64,000 bases of DNA from Mycobacterium sp. E2733 (GCF_001667585.1 NZ_LZJZ01000084.1:1-64000); one strand, 5' to 3'; numbered from the stretch's first letter, positions 26,647-37,042 are shown. A program made the numbers and translations. The notes: generated by a model from the letters alone, not told the origin.

Positions 26647-26714
26647 GGCTCGCCTTCCCCGGCGAGCGTGAAACTGACTTCACGTTCGCGGAGGCGAAGA
26701 GGAGAAAGCCCTAG
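26643..26714. terminator. Bidirectional hairpin between hsd4B and ltp2, containing palindromic repeat copy 3
   Basis: Outer arms CTAGGGCT (26643-26650) and AGCCCTAG (26707-26714) pair perfectly. Inside are CGCCT/AGGCG and the inner pair GCGAGCGTGAA (26662-26672) with TTCACGTTCGC (26679-26689). The inner pair matches the arms of the repeats at 6627 and 7549. The stop codons of both convergent genes lie in the outer arms. There is no U-tract, so termination is inferred from the hairpin and position. Confidence 0.65.
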
Positions 26715-27880
26715 CCCAGGATCAGGCCCGACGTGGGCACGCCCGTTCCGGCGGTGACGAGGACGTGCTCGACGTCGGGGACCGGGTTCACCGAAGTCCC
26801 GCGCAATTGCCGCACGCCTTCGGCGATGCCGTTCATGCCGTGGATGTACGCCTCACCGAGTTGACCGCCATGCGTGTTGATGGGGAGCCGCCCACCAATT
26901 TCGATAGCGCCGTCGGCGATGAAGTCCTTGGCCTCACCCTTGCCGCAGAATCCCAACTCCTCCAACTGAATCAGTGTGAAGGGGGTGAAGTGGTCGTACA
27001 GAATCGCGGTCTGGATGTCCGACGGTTGCAGACCGGACTGCTGCCACAGTTGTTGCCCAACCACGCCCATCTCGGGCAGACCCAGTTCCGGCCGGTAGTA
27101 GCTGACCATCGTGTACTGGTCGGGGCTCGAGCCCTGCGATGCCGCCTCGATGACGGCCGGCCGCTGCTTGAGGTCACGCGCGCGCTCAGGCGAAGTCACC
27201 ACGATCGCGACCGCGCCGTCGGTTTCCTGGCAGCAGTCCAGCAGCCGCAGCGGCTCGGCGATCCACCGCGAATTCTGGTGGTCCTCAATGGTGATCGGCT
27301 TTTCGTAGAAGTACGCCTTCGGATTCTTGGCGGCGTGCTTACGGTCGGCTACCGAGATGGCGCCGAAGTCGCGGCTGGTCGCACCGGACAGGTGCATGTA
27401 GCGCTGGGCGATCATGGCGACCTGTGCGGCGGGCGTGGAGAGGCCATGCGGGTAGGAGAAGGAATTGTCCGCAGCGGTCGAATCGGCCTGTGCGCGGGCA
27501 TCTCCCACGAGCCGGGTCTGCACCTGACCGAACCGCATCCCCGACCGCTCATTGAACGCCCGGTACGCCACCACGACGTCGGCCACCCCGGTGGCGACGG
27601 CGATCGCCGCCTGCTGGACGGTCGCGCACGCTGCGCCGCCGCCGTATCCGATCTGCGAGAAGAACTTCAGATCCCCGATGCCGACCGCACGCGCAACCGC
27701 GGTCTCGTTGTTGGTGTCCATCGTGAAGGTGGTCAGCCCGTCGACATCCGACGGCGAAAGACCGGCGTCGTCCAACGCGTCCAGCACCGCCTCGGCCGCC
27801 AACCGCAGCTCGCTGCGACCGGAGTCCTTCGAGAAGTCGGTGGCGCCGATGCCGACGATCGCGGCTTTACCCGACAACAT
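26711..27880 (-). CDS. ltp2: Steroid side-chain retro-aldolase Ltp2
   Basis: A 389-residue thiolase-fold SCP-x/Ltp protein (Rv3540c, 386 aa). Segments include GYGGGAACATVQQAAIAVATG and DGAVAIVVTSPERAR, with a C-terminal NTHGGQLGEAYIHGMNGIAEGVRQL. With the DUF35 domain of ChsH2, Ltp2 catalyses retro-aldol cleavage of the hydroxylated three-carbon side chain to release a 17-ketosteroid and propionyl-CoA. ATG 27880 overlaps the chsH1 stop (TGATG), and it is the last gene of the cyp125 operon. No PPE gene lies between it and hsd4B, unlike M. tuberculosis as I recall it. Confidence 0.93.
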   Translation of the reverse strand: MLSGKAAIVGIGATDFSKDSGRSELRLAAEAVLDALDDAGLSPSDVDGLTTFTMDTNNETAVARAVGIGDLKFFSQIGYGGGAACATVQQAAIAVATGVADVVVAYRAFNERSGMRFGQVQTRLVGDARAQADSTAADNSFSYPHGLSTPAAQVAMIAQRYMHLSGATSRDFGAISVADRKHAAKNPKAYFYEKPITIEDHQNSRWIAEPLRLLDCCQETDGAVAIVVTSPERARDLKQRPAVIEAASQGSSPDQYTMVSYYRPELGLPEMGVVGQQLWQQSGLQPSDIQTAILYDHFTPFTLIQLEELGFCGKGEAKDFIADGAIEIGGRLPINTHGGQLGEAYIHGMNGIAEGVRQLRGTSVNPVPDVEHVLVTAGTGVPTSGLILG

Positions 27881-28281
27881 CAGGAGTCCCCCATCCGAAG
27901 GGTCACGGTCGCGACGACGTGGTCGCCAAGGCTGTTGCGGCCGAACACCTTCACCGTGATCAGGCCGTCGTCCACGGCGGTCACCTCACCGGAGAAGGTC
28001 ACCGTGTCGTAGGCGTACCACGGCACCCCGAGCCGCAGCCCGATCGACTTGATCAGCGCCGACGGGCCCGCCCAGTCGGTGACATAGCGCTGCACCAGCC
28101 CGGTGTCGGTCAGGATGTTGACGAAGATGTCCTTCGACCCCTTGGCCTGCGCCAGATCGCGGTCGTGGTGCACGTCCTGAAAGTCCCGGGTGGCCAGGGC
28201 CGTCGAGATGATGAACGTGGGGCTACCGTGCAGCTTGAGCTCCGGCAATACAGTGCCCACTTCGATGGTCGGGGCACTCAT
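27880..28281 (-). CDS. chsH1: MaoC-like steroid enoyl-CoA hydratase subunit ChsH1
   Basis: A 133-residue single hot-dog domain protein, orthologue of Rv3541c. It carries the hydratase-type segment FQDVHHDRDLAQAKGSKDIFVNILTDTGLVQRY, with the Asp/His dyad region. ChsH1 pairs with the N-terminal hot-dog of ChsH2 to form the active heteromeric hydratase acting on the steroid propenoyl-CoA. ATG 28281 overlaps the chsH2 stop (ATGA), consistent with co-translational assembly. The frame extends further upstream, but that part lies in chsH2 and is shadow. Confidence 0.93.
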   Translation of the reverse strand: MSAPTIEVGTVLPELKLHGSPTFIISTALATRDFQDVHHDRDLAQAKGSKDIFVNILTDTGLVQRYVTDWAGPSALIKSIGLRLGVPWYAYDTVTFSGEVTAVDDGLITVKVFGRNSLGDHVVATVTLRMGDS

Positions 28282-29231
28282 GCGTCCGGCTCCCACGCGT
28301 AGAGGGTCCACTCAGGGCCGGTGTCACCGGCCGGGAAGTCGATATAGGTTGCGCGCACCGGCATTCCGATCGCCACCGAGCCCGGGTCAACCCCGCGCAG
28401 CTCGCCCAGCATCCGCACACCCTCCTCGAGTTCGACCAGCGCGATCACGAAGGGCAGCGTGCGCCCGGGCACCTTCGGCGCGTGGTGCACCACGAAACTG
28501 AAGACCGTGCCCTTACCGCTGGTCACCACGTAGTCGATCGGGGCGGACTTGTCCTGCCACACAGCCGGAACCGGCGGGTGCTGCAGGCTGCCGTCGGGCC
28601 GCCGCTGGATCCGCAGCTCGTGCTCCTTGACACCGTCCCAGAAGAAGGCCGTGTCGCGTGACGACGAGGGACGCATCATGGCATCGGGGTCGAGGTCGTC
28701 GGGCACCGACGACGTCTGCTCAGCGGCCTCACGCGGCTTGAATTTGAGGATGCGCCAGTTCATCTCGGCGACGTCCTCGTCACCGACCCGCCAGATGATG
28801 TGCTGGTTGATGAAATACCCCTCACCCAAGCCGGTCTGCTTGGGTCCGACGACGTCACCCATCTCCGAGGTGATGCTGACGTGCTCGCCGGGCCGCAGGT
28901 AACGGTGATAGGTCTGCTCGCAGTTCGTGGCGACCACGCCGATGTAGCCGGCGTCGTCGAACAACTGCATGATGGGGCCCATCGGGTCGTCCTTCGGCCG
29001 TTCCCCGCTCAGGCCGAACATGGTCCAGACCTGAATCATGGCCGGTGGGGCCACAATCCCCGGGTGACCGACGGCGCGGGCGGCGGCGTCGTCGACGTAG
29101 ATCGGGTTGCCGTCGCCGATGGCCTCCACCCAGTTGTTGATCATCGGCTGGTTCACCGGGTCTCGGCCGGCGCGCGGCTTCGGACCGCCGGCCGCCTTGA
29201 TCTCCGCGATCGCTTCCTGGATGTCGGTCAC
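28278..29231 (-). CDS. chsH2: ChsH2: MaoC-like hydratase subunit fused to a DUF35 domain
   Basis: A 317-residue two-domain protein (Rv3542c, 311 aa). The N-terminal MaoC-like hot-dog (about 20-180: DPVNQPMINNWVEAIGDGNPIYVDD and GIVAPPAMIQVW) forms the hydratase with ChsH1. The C-terminal DUF35 domain (about 195-317: FFWDGVKEHELRIQRR, LGELRGVDPGSVAIGMPVRATYIDF) recruits and activates Ltp2. The family's N-terminal DUF35 rubredoxin-like cysteines are replaced. The GTG start at 29231 overlaps the chsE2 stop (GTGA). The fusion physically couples hydration to aldol cleavage. Confidence 0.93.
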   Translation of the reverse strand: MTDIQEAIAEIKAAGGPKPRAGRDPVNQPMINNWVEAIGDGNPIYVDDAAARAVGHPGIVAPPAMIQVWTMFGLSGERPKDDPMGPIMQLFDDAGYIGVVATNCEQTYHRYLRPGEHVSITSEMGDVVGPKQTGLGEGYFINQHIIWRVGDEDVAEMNWRILKFKPREAAEQTSSVPDDLDPDAMMRPSSSRDTAFFWDGVKEHELRIQRRPDGSLQHPPVPAVWQDKSAPIDYVVTSGKGTVFSFVVHHAPKVPGRTLPFVIALVELEEGVRMLGELRGVDPGSVAIGMPVRATYIDFPAGDTGPEWTLYAWEPDA

Positions 29232-30391
29232 CTGGGCACCCTCGGCACTTTGAGGCCGGCGGCCGCGATCATCTCTCGCATGACTTCGTTCACGCCTCCA
29301 CCGAAGGTGATCACCAGGTTCCGCTTGGTCTGCGAGTCCAGCCAGTTGAGCAGCTCGGCGGTCTCCGACTCGGCAGGGTTGCCATACTTGCCGACGATCT
29401 CCTCGGCGAGCCGGCCGATGTACTGAATGCGCTCCGTGCCAAAGACTTTCGTAGAGGCGGCATCGGCCACGTTGATGTCCTCACCCGCTGCGGCGACCTG
29501 CCAATTCAGCAGCTCGTTGATTCGCCACATCGCGTGGATCTCCCCGAGCGCCCGCTTGACGTCCGCGTGGTCGATCGGCGTGACCCCGTCGGCGCCGGGC
29601 TTGGACGCCCAGGCGTGCACCCGGTCGTAGATGCCCGCCGTACGGCCAGCGGGGCCCAGCATGACCCGTTCGTTGTTGAGCTGGGTGGTGATCAGCCGCC
29701 AGCCGCCGTTCTCCTCGCCGACCAGCATGTCGGCGGGCACGCGCACGTCGTTGTAATACGTGGCGTTCGTGTGGTGGGCGCCGTCGGACAGGATGATCGG
29801 CGTCCAGGAGTAGCCGGGATCCTTGGTGTCGACGATCAGGATCGAAATGCCCTTGTGCTTAACGGCTTCGGGATCCGTACGGCAGGCCAGCCAGATGTAG
29901 TCCGCGTCATGGGCGCCGGTGGTGAAGATCTTCTGCCCGTTGACGATGTACTCGTCACCCTGACGCACGGCGGTGGTCCGCAGGGAAGCCAGGTCGGTTC
30001 CCGCCTCGGGCTCGGTGTAGCCGATCGCGAAGTGGACCTCACCGGCCAGGATCGCGGGCAGGAACTTCTTCTTCTGCGCCTCGCTGCCGAACTGCTGCAG
30101 GACGGGACCCACCGTCTGCAACGTCACCGCGGGCAGCGGCACGTCGGCCCGATGCGCCTCGTTGACGAAGATCGACTGCTCGATCGGGCCGAAACCCAAG
30201 CCGCCGAACTCCTTTGGCCATCCGACCCCGAGCTTGCCGTCGCGACCCATCCGCCGGATCACCGCACGATAGGCCTCGTTGTGACGGTCCTGCTCCATCG
30301 CCTTCATCTCGTCGGAGGAGATGAGGTTCGAAAAGTATTCCCGTAGTTCCGCTTGCAACTGACGCTGCTCCGGAGTCAGGTCTATGAACAT
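29228..30391 (-). CDS. chsE2: Steroid acyl-CoA dehydrogenase subunit ChsE2 (FadE29)
   Basis: A 387-residue acyl-CoA dehydrogenase subunit, same length as Rv3543c. It has the substrate/FAD signature GYTEPEAGTDLASLRTTAVRQGDEYIVNGQKIFTTGAHDADYIWL and a C-terminal GGGVNEVMREMIAAAGL helix. It forms an alpha2beta2 heterotetramer with ChsE1 and desaturates the three-carbon steroid side chain (3-oxo-4-pregnene-20-carboxyl-CoA). ATG 30391 gives the family start MFIDLTPEQRQLQ and overlaps chsE1 by 10 nt. A longer upstream frame is shadow of chsE1. Confidence 0.94.
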   Translation of the reverse strand: MFIDLTPEQRQLQAELREYFSNLISSDEMKAMEQDRHNEAYRAVIRRMGRDGKLGVGWPKEFGGLGFGPIEQSIFVNEAHRADVPLPAVTLQTVGPVLQQFGSEAQKKKFLPAILAGEVHFAIGYTEPEAGTDLASLRTTAVRQGDEYIVNGQKIFTTGAHDADYIWLACRTDPEAVKHKGISILIVDTKDPGYSWTPIILSDGAHHTNATYYNDVRVPADMLVGEENGGWRLITTQLNNERVMLGPAGRTAGIYDRVHAWASKPGADGVTPIDHADVKRALGEIHAMWRINELLNWQVAAAGEDINVADAASTKVFGTERIQYIGRLAEEIVGKYGNPAESETAELLNWLDSQTKRNLVITFGGGVNEVMREMIAAAGLKVPRVPR

Positions 30392-31395
30392 TGCGCTCCC
30401 ACCAGGTCGAGACGATGAGAAGGCCCGCCCAGCAACCGGGTCAGGTCTTTGATCGTGGAGTAGTACCGGTGCATCGGATAGGTGATGTCCATTCCCATGC
30501 CGCCGTGCAGGTGGTGGCAGAGTTGCATCACCGGCGGCGCCTGCGACGTGACCCAGTACCCCAGGACATCTAGGTCGTCGTCCGCGTCCCGCCCTTCGGA
30601 CAGTCGCCACACGACCGACTTCGCCGCCAAATCGATGGTGCGCGAGGCGATGTAGACCTCGGCGAGCTGGGCGGCCACGGTCTGGAACGTCGACAGCGGC
30701 TTGCCGAACTGCTTGCGGTTGGCCACGTAGTCGGCGGTGAGGCGCAGCGCTCCGGCCACCAACCCGTCGGCGTAGGCGCCGATTGCCGCCAGCGCCAACT
30801 GGTTCACCCGGTGCGCCGTGCCGCCCGCCAGCACATCGGAGTCCCCGACCGCGACGTCGGTGAAGGTCACCGTGTACTCGTCGGCGTCACTGGAAGTCGG
30901 GGTCTCGATCAGCTGCACACCGTCGGCCTTCGGCGACACGACGACGACCGCGTTGTCCGCGGTGACGATCATCCAATCCGCTTGTCCGGCATAGCCGACA
31001 CCGACTTTGGTGCCCGTCAGCCGGCCGCCGGCGAAGGTGGTCGACGGCCGGTCGGGCAGCGCGGTGCCGGGCTCGTTGAGCGCGGCCGTCAGCACGCCGC
31101 CCTTCGGGACGCCGGCCAGGAACCGGTCCTGCTGTTCGTCGGACGCCAGTTCGAGCAGGGGCACCACGCCGAAGCCGAGCGTGGCCAGCGCCGGCGTGAT
31201 GGCGCCGTGGCGGCCGACCTCGGTGAGCACCGTGGCGACCTCGGGCAGGCCTACGCCGTCGCCGCCCAAACGCTCGGGGACCGGCAGTGCCGGCACGCCA
31301 CCGCTGACCAGCGCGTCCCAGCTGAGGTCCCGATCCAGAACCGACGTCACCACATCGGCGACGGCCTGTTGCGTCGCAGTGAGATTGAAGTCCAT
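30382..31395 (-). CDS. chsE1: Steroid acyl-CoA dehydrogenase subunit ChsE1 (FadE28)
   Basis: A 337-residue half-type acyl-CoA dehydrogenase subunit (Rv3544c, 339 aa). It keeps the C-terminal helical domain segment ADYVANRKQFGKPLSTFQTVAAQLAEVYIASRTI and a HLHGGMGMDITYPMHRYYSTIK end, but lacks the full central FAD-signature of ordinary FadEs. This is typical of the obligate heteromeric partners in sterol catabolism. ATG 31395 starts MDFNLTATQQAVADVV. It lies 7 bp downstream of cyp125 in the operon and overlaps chsE2. Confidence 0.93.
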   Translation of the reverse strand: MDFNLTATQQAVADVVTSVLDRDLSWDALVSGGVPALPVPERLGGDGVGLPEVATVLTEVGRHGAITPALATLGFGVVPLLELASDEQQDRFLAGVPKGGVLTAALNEPGTALPDRPSTTFAGGRLTGTKVGVGYAGQADWMIVTADNAVVVVSPKADGVQLIETPTSSDADEYTVTFTDVAVGDSDVLAGGTAHRVNQLALAAIGAYADGLVAGALRLTADYVANRKQFGKPLSTFQTVAAQLAEVYIASRTIDLAAKSVVWRLSEGRDADDDLDVLGYWVTSQAPPVMQLCHHLHGGMGMDITYPMHRYYSTIKDLTRLLGGPSHRLDLVGAQCS

Positions 31396-31402
31396 CAGGA
31401 CG

Positions 31403-32644
31403 TCACCGCGTTGTGCCCGTGTAGTCGACCTGCCAGTGCTTGATCCCGTTGAGCCAACCCGACCGCAGCCGCTCGGGCTCACCGATCGGCTTGAGGTCCG
31501 GCATGTGATCGGCGACCGCGTTGAAGATCAGGTTGATGGTCATGCGGGCCAGGTTCGCGCCGATGCAGTAGTGGGCTCCGGTGCCGCCGAAGCCGACGTG
31601 CGGATTCGGGTCGCGCAGGATGTTGAAGGTGTGCGGGTCTTCAAAGACCTCTTCATCGAAATTGGCCGACCGGTAGGACATCACCACCCGCTGACCCTTC
31701 TTGATCTGCACGCCGCCCAGCTCGGTGTCCTCGTTGGCGGTGCGCTGGAAGGCCGATACCGGGGTGGCCCACCGGATGATCTCGTCGGCGGCGGTCGACG
31801 GGCGCTCCTTCTTGAAGAGCTCCCATTGATCGGGGTTGTTGGCGAAAGCGATCATGCCGTGGGTGATCGAGTTGCGCGTGGTCTCGTTGCCCGCCACCGC
31901 GAGCATGACCACGAAGAAACCGAACTCGTCGTCGGAGAGCTTCTCGCCGTCGATGTCGGCCTCGATGAGGGTGGTGACGATGTCGTCGGTGGGGTTCTTG
32001 CCCCGCTCCTCGGCCATGGCCATCGCGTACGTGATCAGCTCCATGGACGACTGCGCGGGATCGACGTGGGCGTACTCCGGGTCGGTGCCACCGGTCATCT
32101 CGTTGGACCAGCGGAAGAGCTTGTCTCGATCCTCCTGGGGAACGCCGAGCAGGCCCGCGATGGCTTGCAGCGGCAGCTCGCACGAGACCTGCTCGACGAA
32201 GTCGCCGCTACCCTCGTTCGCGGCGGTCTTGGCGATGTTCTGGGCGCGCTGGGCCAGCTCGGCTTCCAGCCGTCCGATGGCCCGCGGCGTGAAGCCGCGG
32301 GAGATGATCTTGCGGAGCCGGGTGTGGTGGGGTGCGTCCATATTGAGCATGACGCTGCGCTGCAGTTCGACCTGCTCGCGCTTCATCTCCGGCGGCCACG
32401 TCGGGATGGCGCCGTTCATCCAGCTCGAGAAGATGTCGCTGCGCTTCGACACCTCCTTGACGTCGGCGTGCTTGGTGACGATCCAATACCCGTGGTCCTC
32501 GAACCCGCCCGCGCCGTTGGGGATGTCGACCCAGTGGATCGGCTCTGCCTTGCGCAGCCAGGCGAGTTCCTCTACGGGCAACCCTGCGAGGTTGACGTCA
32601 GGGTCGAGAAAATCGAAGTCGGCAGGAATGTTGGGGGGTGCCAT
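31403..32644 (-). CDS. cyp125: Cytochrome P450 Cyp125, cholesterol C26/27 hydroxylase
   Basis: A 413-residue P450, orthologue of Rv3545c. The haem loop GFGGTGAHYCIGANLAR has Cys360, the I-helix motif is AGNETT (251-256) and the ExxR is DEIIR. It oxidises the terminal side-chain methyl of cholesterol/cholestenone to the alcohol, aldehyde and acid, starting side-chain degradation. ATG 32644 is chosen: GAGGAG is upstream, and the eight-residue-longer form (TTG 32668) would start inside the KstR box. It heads the operon with chsE1, chsE2, chsH2, chsH1 and ltp2. Confidence 0.95.
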   Translation of the reverse strand: MAPPNIPADFDFLDPDVNLAGLPVEELAWLRKAEPIHWVDIPNGAGGFEDHGYWIVTKHADVKEVSKRSDIFSSWMNGAIPTWPPEMKREQVELQRSVMLNMDAPHHTRLRKIISRGFTPRAIGRLEAELAQRAQNIAKTAANEGSGDFVEQVSCELPLQAIAGLLGVPQEDRDKLFRWSNEMTGGTDPEYAHVDPAQSSMELITYAMAMAEERGKNPTDDIVTTLIEADIDGEKLSDDEFGFFVVMLAVAGNETTRNSITHGMIAFANNPDQWELFKKERPSTAADEIIRWATPVSAFQRTANEDTELGGVQIKKGQRVVMSYRSANFDEEVFEDPHTFNILRDPNPHVGFGGTGAHYCIGANLARMTINLIFNAVADHMPDLKPIGEPERLRSGWLNGIKHWQVDYTGTTR

Positions 32645-32663
32645 GATGTATGCGCTCCTCAAT

Positions 32664-32677
32664 TGCAACGTGTTCTA
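32664..32677. promoter_or_regulatory. KstR operator for the cyp125 operon
   Basis: TGCAACGTGTTCTA matches TnnAACnnGTTnnA, 19 bp upstream of the cyp125 ATG. A second box for fadA5 lies 65 bp away. Confidence 0.9.
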
Positions 32678-32742
32678 GTGCCAGTAAAACACGGCTCCTG
32701 CGCAGATAAAAGGCAGGTCACCATCCTCGCTTGTCAGACTAA

Positions 32743-32756
32743 TGAAACGTGTTCTA
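32743..32756. promoter_or_regulatory. KstR operator for fadA5
   Basis: TGAAACGTGTTCTA matches TnnAACnnGTTnnA, 10 bp upstream of the fadA5 ATG, the same 10-bp spacing seen at 9569, 10698 and 20736. Divergent cyp125 and fadA5 thus have one box each. Confidence 0.9.
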
Positions 32757-32757
32757 G

Positions 32758-33942
<1,185 letters not shown>

Positions 33943-33948
33943 CTCGTC

Positions 33949-34341
33949 TTGATCGTCTCTGAATCCAGCCGCATCGCCGCGGCGCAGTCCTACATCGACG
34001 CGCTCGTCAGCCATGACGGCGACTCCGTTCCGTTCGCTGCCGGCTGCACCCGCATCGAGCAAGGCATCAAGAACGGCTTCTCCGGAAACCACCTGCGCCG
34101 CAGTCTCAATCGCGGAGCTCAGTACCGACTGCTCGCGGCAACGACGCCGCCGGACTACCGGATCGACGGTGACCGGGTGCACGCGGCGTACGTCGTGCTG
34201 ACCAAGGCCGCGTTCGGGGGTCGGCGGCTGGCCGCACGGGTCGACGAGACGTTCGTGATTCCCGCCGAAAGCTCAAGCGGCAAAGCCGAGATCCACCACA
34301 TCAAGGTTCGCTTTCAACCGTTTATTCAGCAGCGCCGGTAA
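33949..34341 (+). CDS. Small DUF8021-like/NTF2-type hypothetical protein
   Basis: A 130-residue protein starting at TTG 33949, 6 bp after the fadA5 stop. The N-terminal RIAAAQSYIDALVSHDGDSVPFAAGCTRIEQGIKNGFSG resembles the polyketide-cyclase-like DUF8021/SnoaL families, where a helix precedes a cone-shaped sheet, and AARVDETFVIP is a further strand. No catalytic residues can be named. It is probably co-transcribed with fadA5 and ends 60 bp before ddn. I do not recall an equivalent in M. tuberculosis at this spot. Confidence 0.68.
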   Translation: MIVSESSRIAAAQSYIDALVSHDGDSVPFAAGCTRIEQGIKNGFSGNHLRRSLNRGAQYRLLAATTPPDYRIDGDRVHAAYVVLTKAAFGGRRLAARVDETFVIPAESSSGKAEIHHIKVRFQPFIQQRR

Positions 34342-34854
<513 letters not shown>

Positions 34855-34893
34855 CGTTTCCCTTGGCTCAGGTTGGGAATCATCCTGAGGAAG

Positions 34894-35340
34894 ATGCCGA
34901 ACAGGATTCGCAACTCCCGGCCGATCGGTCTGCTGCTCAAATACTTCGCGCGCGCACACATCTGGGTGTATCGCCGAACGGACGGCAGGATCGGCGCGCG
35001 GCTGTTGCGATTTCCGGTGGCGTTGCTGACCACGACCGGACGAAAGTCCGACGAGCCGCGGACCACCGCGACCCTGTACCTGCGCGATGGCGATCGGGTC
35101 ATTCTGCCGGCCTCTTTCGGCGGGCGGCAGGAGCATCCGTTGTGGTACCTCAACCTCAAGGAGCATTCCGGGGTGCGGGTCCAGATCCGGGACCAGTTAT
35201 TGGATCTGGTGGCGCGCGACGCCACCGACGATGAGCGGCAACGCTATTGGCCGCCGTTGATGCGGATGTACCCGCCCTACCGCAGGTACCGCGAAGTCAC
35301 CGACCGGGTCATCCCGCTCGTGGTGTGCGAACCGCGCTAG
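34894..35340 (+). CDS. Ddn paralogue, F420-dependent nitroreductase family
   Basis: A 148-residue second Ddn-type protein immediately downstream of ddn. It shares [54 protein letters not shown] and YREVTDRVIPLVVCEPR, so the F420-binding core is intact. The K in GRK is kept, but the following TGEP is SDEP. ATG 34894 aligns with the ddn start and has GAGGA just upstream; TTG 34873 would add 7 residues. This is a tandem duplication with divergence, most probably with a different acceptor. Its stop interlocks with the convergent SDR gene in a CTAG. Confidence 0.88.
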   Translation: MPNRIRNSRPIGLLLKYFARAHIWVYRRTDGRIGARLLRFPVALLTTTGRKSDEPRTTATLYLRDGDRVILPASFGGRQEHPLWYLNLKEHSGVRVQIRDQLLDLVARDATDDERQRYWPPLMRMYPPYRRYREVTDRVIPLVVCEPR

Positions 35341-36242
35341 GCCCCGTAAACGGGAACCGGCGGACGCGCCTTGGCGAGCAGGTCGGCGACGACGGGCCCC
35401 AGTTCCGCGGGGTCCCACTTCGCGCCCTTGTCGATCTGCGGTCCGTGCGCCCAGCCCTCGGCGACCCGGATCTTGCCGCCCTCGACCTCGAACACCTTCC
35501 CGGTGACGTCACGCGATTCGGCGCTGCCCAGCCACACCACCAGCGGTGAGATGTTCTCTGGCGCCATCGCGTCGAAATCCTGGTCCTGCGTTGCCATCAT
35601 CTCGGCGAAGACGGTCTCGGTCATGCGGGTGCGGGCCGACGGCGCGATGGCGTTGACGGTGACGCCGTAGCGGCCCATTTCGGCCGCGCCGACCAGCGTC
35701 ATCGCCGCGATGCCGGCCTTGGCGGCGCTGTAGTTGCCCTGGCCGACGCTGCCCTGCAGGCCGGCACCCGAACTGGTGTTGATGATCCGCGCGTCGACCG
35801 TCTTGCCCTCTTTGGACAGCCGGCGCCAGTACGACGCCGCGTGCCGCATCGTGGCGAAGTGACCCTTGAGATGCACGGCGATGACGGCGTCGAACTCTTC
35901 CTCGCTGGTGTTGGCCATCATCCTGTCGCGCACGATGCCGGCGTTGTTCACCAGAACGTCCAGGCCACCGAAGGTGTCCACGGCGGTCTGGACCAGGCCC
36001 GCCGCTTCGTTCCAGTCGGCGACGTTGGACCCATTGGCGACGGCTTCCCCACCGGCCGCGGTGATTTCGTCGACCACACCCTGGGCGGCGCTGCCGCCGC
36101 CGGCCGGTGAACCGTCCAAGCCCACGCCGATGTCGTTGACCACCACGCGCGCGCCTTCGGCCGCGAAGGCCAGCGCATGCGCGCGGCCGATACCGCCGCC
36201 CGCTCCGGTGACGATGACGACGCGGCCGTCAACCACTCCCAT
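35337..36242 (-). CDS. Short-chain dehydrogenase (Rv3548c type)
   Basis: A 301-residue SDR resembling the MFE-2/hydroxyacyl-CoA dehydrogenase subgroup. Motifs are VTGAGGGIGRAHALAFAAEGARVVVND (coenzyme site, with the acidic residue favouring NAD), NNAG, and the catalytic SSGAGLQGSVGQGNYSAAKAG. The extended C-terminus follows FEVEGGKIRVAEGWAHGP. It probably acts on a hydroxyacyl-CoA in C/D-ring degradation. Transcription comes from the KstR2-controlled promoter at 37058 together with the next SDR (14 bp gap). Its 3' end overlaps the Ddn paralogue. Confidence 0.87.
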   Translation of the reverse strand: MGVVDGRVVIVTGAGGGIGRAHALAFAAEGARVVVNDIGVGLDGSPAGGGSAAQGVVDEITAAGGEAVANGSNVADWNEAAGLVQTAVDTFGGLDVLVNNAGIVRDRMMANTSEEEFDAVIAVHLKGHFATMRHAASYWRRLSKEGKTVDARIINTSSGAGLQGSVGQGNYSAAKAGIAAMTLVGAAEMGRYGVTVNAIAPSARTRMTETVFAEMMATQDQDFDAMAPENISPLVVWLGSAESRDVTGKVFEVEGGKIRVAEGWAHGPQIDKGAKWDPAELGPVVADLLAKARPPVPVYGA

Positions 36243-36256
36243 TGTTCGTGTCTCCT

Positions 36257-37042
36257 CTACTTGATCGCGCTGGCGTTGGTCGTGGCCAGATAGTGCGGCG
36301 GCTCACCGCCGCCGTGCACCTCCAGCGATGCGCCGCTGATGTACGACGCCGTATCCGACGCCAGAAACGCTGTGGCCCAACCGATGTCTTCGGGCTTGGC
36401 CAGCCGGCCCAGTGGCACGGTCTTTGAAATCGCGGCGATTGACTCGGCGTCACCATAGAAAAGCTCGGATTGCTCGGTCTCCACCATGCCGACCACGCAC
36501 GCGTTGACCCGGACCTTCGGCCCCCACTCCACCGCCAGTGTCTGCGTGAGGCTTTCTAGGCCGGCCTTGGCCGCCCCATACGCACCGGTGCCGGGCGACG
36601 GCCGCCGGCCACTCAGGCTGCAGATGTTGATGATCGACCCGCCGCGGTCCTGCTTCTGCATCTTGTCGTTCGCGTGTTGCGAAACCGATAGCGCGCCAAT
36701 CAGATTGAGCTCGATGATCTTGCGGTTGAACTTCGCGCTGGACTCCGCGGTCAGCACGTACGGCGAACCGCCGGCATTGTTGACCACGACGTCGAGCCGG
36801 CCGTGTTCGTCGACGATGGATTCGATCAGGGTCTTGACGGCGTCGTCGTCGCGGACGTCGCAGGAGTGAAACTCATAGGGCAGGCCCTCGACGGGCCGCC
36901 GTGCGCAGGTGACGACGGTCGCGCCCTGCCCGGCAAAGACCGAGCTGATGCCGGCGCCCACCCCGCGGACCCCGCCGGTGACCAGAACCACCCGCCCGGC
37001 CAGCCCCAAGTTGATGGCGTCGGGTGCTTCGGCGCGAGTCAC
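36257..37042 (-). CDS. Short-chain dehydrogenase (Rv3549c type)
   Basis: A 261-residue classical SDR. Motifs are VLVTGGVRGVGAGISSVFAGQGATVVTCARR (Arg residues at the end of strand 2, which suggest NADP), NNAGG, and ICSLSGRRPSPGTGAYGAAKAG with the Ser-Tyr-Lys triad. The C-terminal FLASDTASYISGASLEVHGGGEPP is typical of the family. GTG 37042 is 15 bp from the KstR2 box, so the mRNA leader is very short. It is the first gene of a two-SDR operon and diverges from the echA20-ipdAB operon. Confidence 0.87.
   Translation of the reverse strand: MTRAEAPDAINLGLAGRVVLVTGGVRGVGAGISSVFAGQGATVVTCARRPVEGLPYEFHSCDVRDDDAVKTLIESIVDEHGRLDVVVNNAGGSPYVLTAESSAKFNRKIIELNLIGALSVSQHANDKMQKQDRGGSIINICSLSGRRPSPGTGAYGAAKAGLESLTQTLAVEWGPKVRVNACVVGMVETEQSELFYGDAESIAAISKTVPLGRLAKPEDIGWATAFLASDTASYISGASLEVHGGGEPPHYLATTNASAIK

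Noticed and set aside
30392..30610. N-terminal extension of chsE2 upstream of ATG 30391
   Set aside because: The extra 73 residues are Arg/Gly-rich shadow of chsE1, and the family start MFIDLTPEQ is at 30391.
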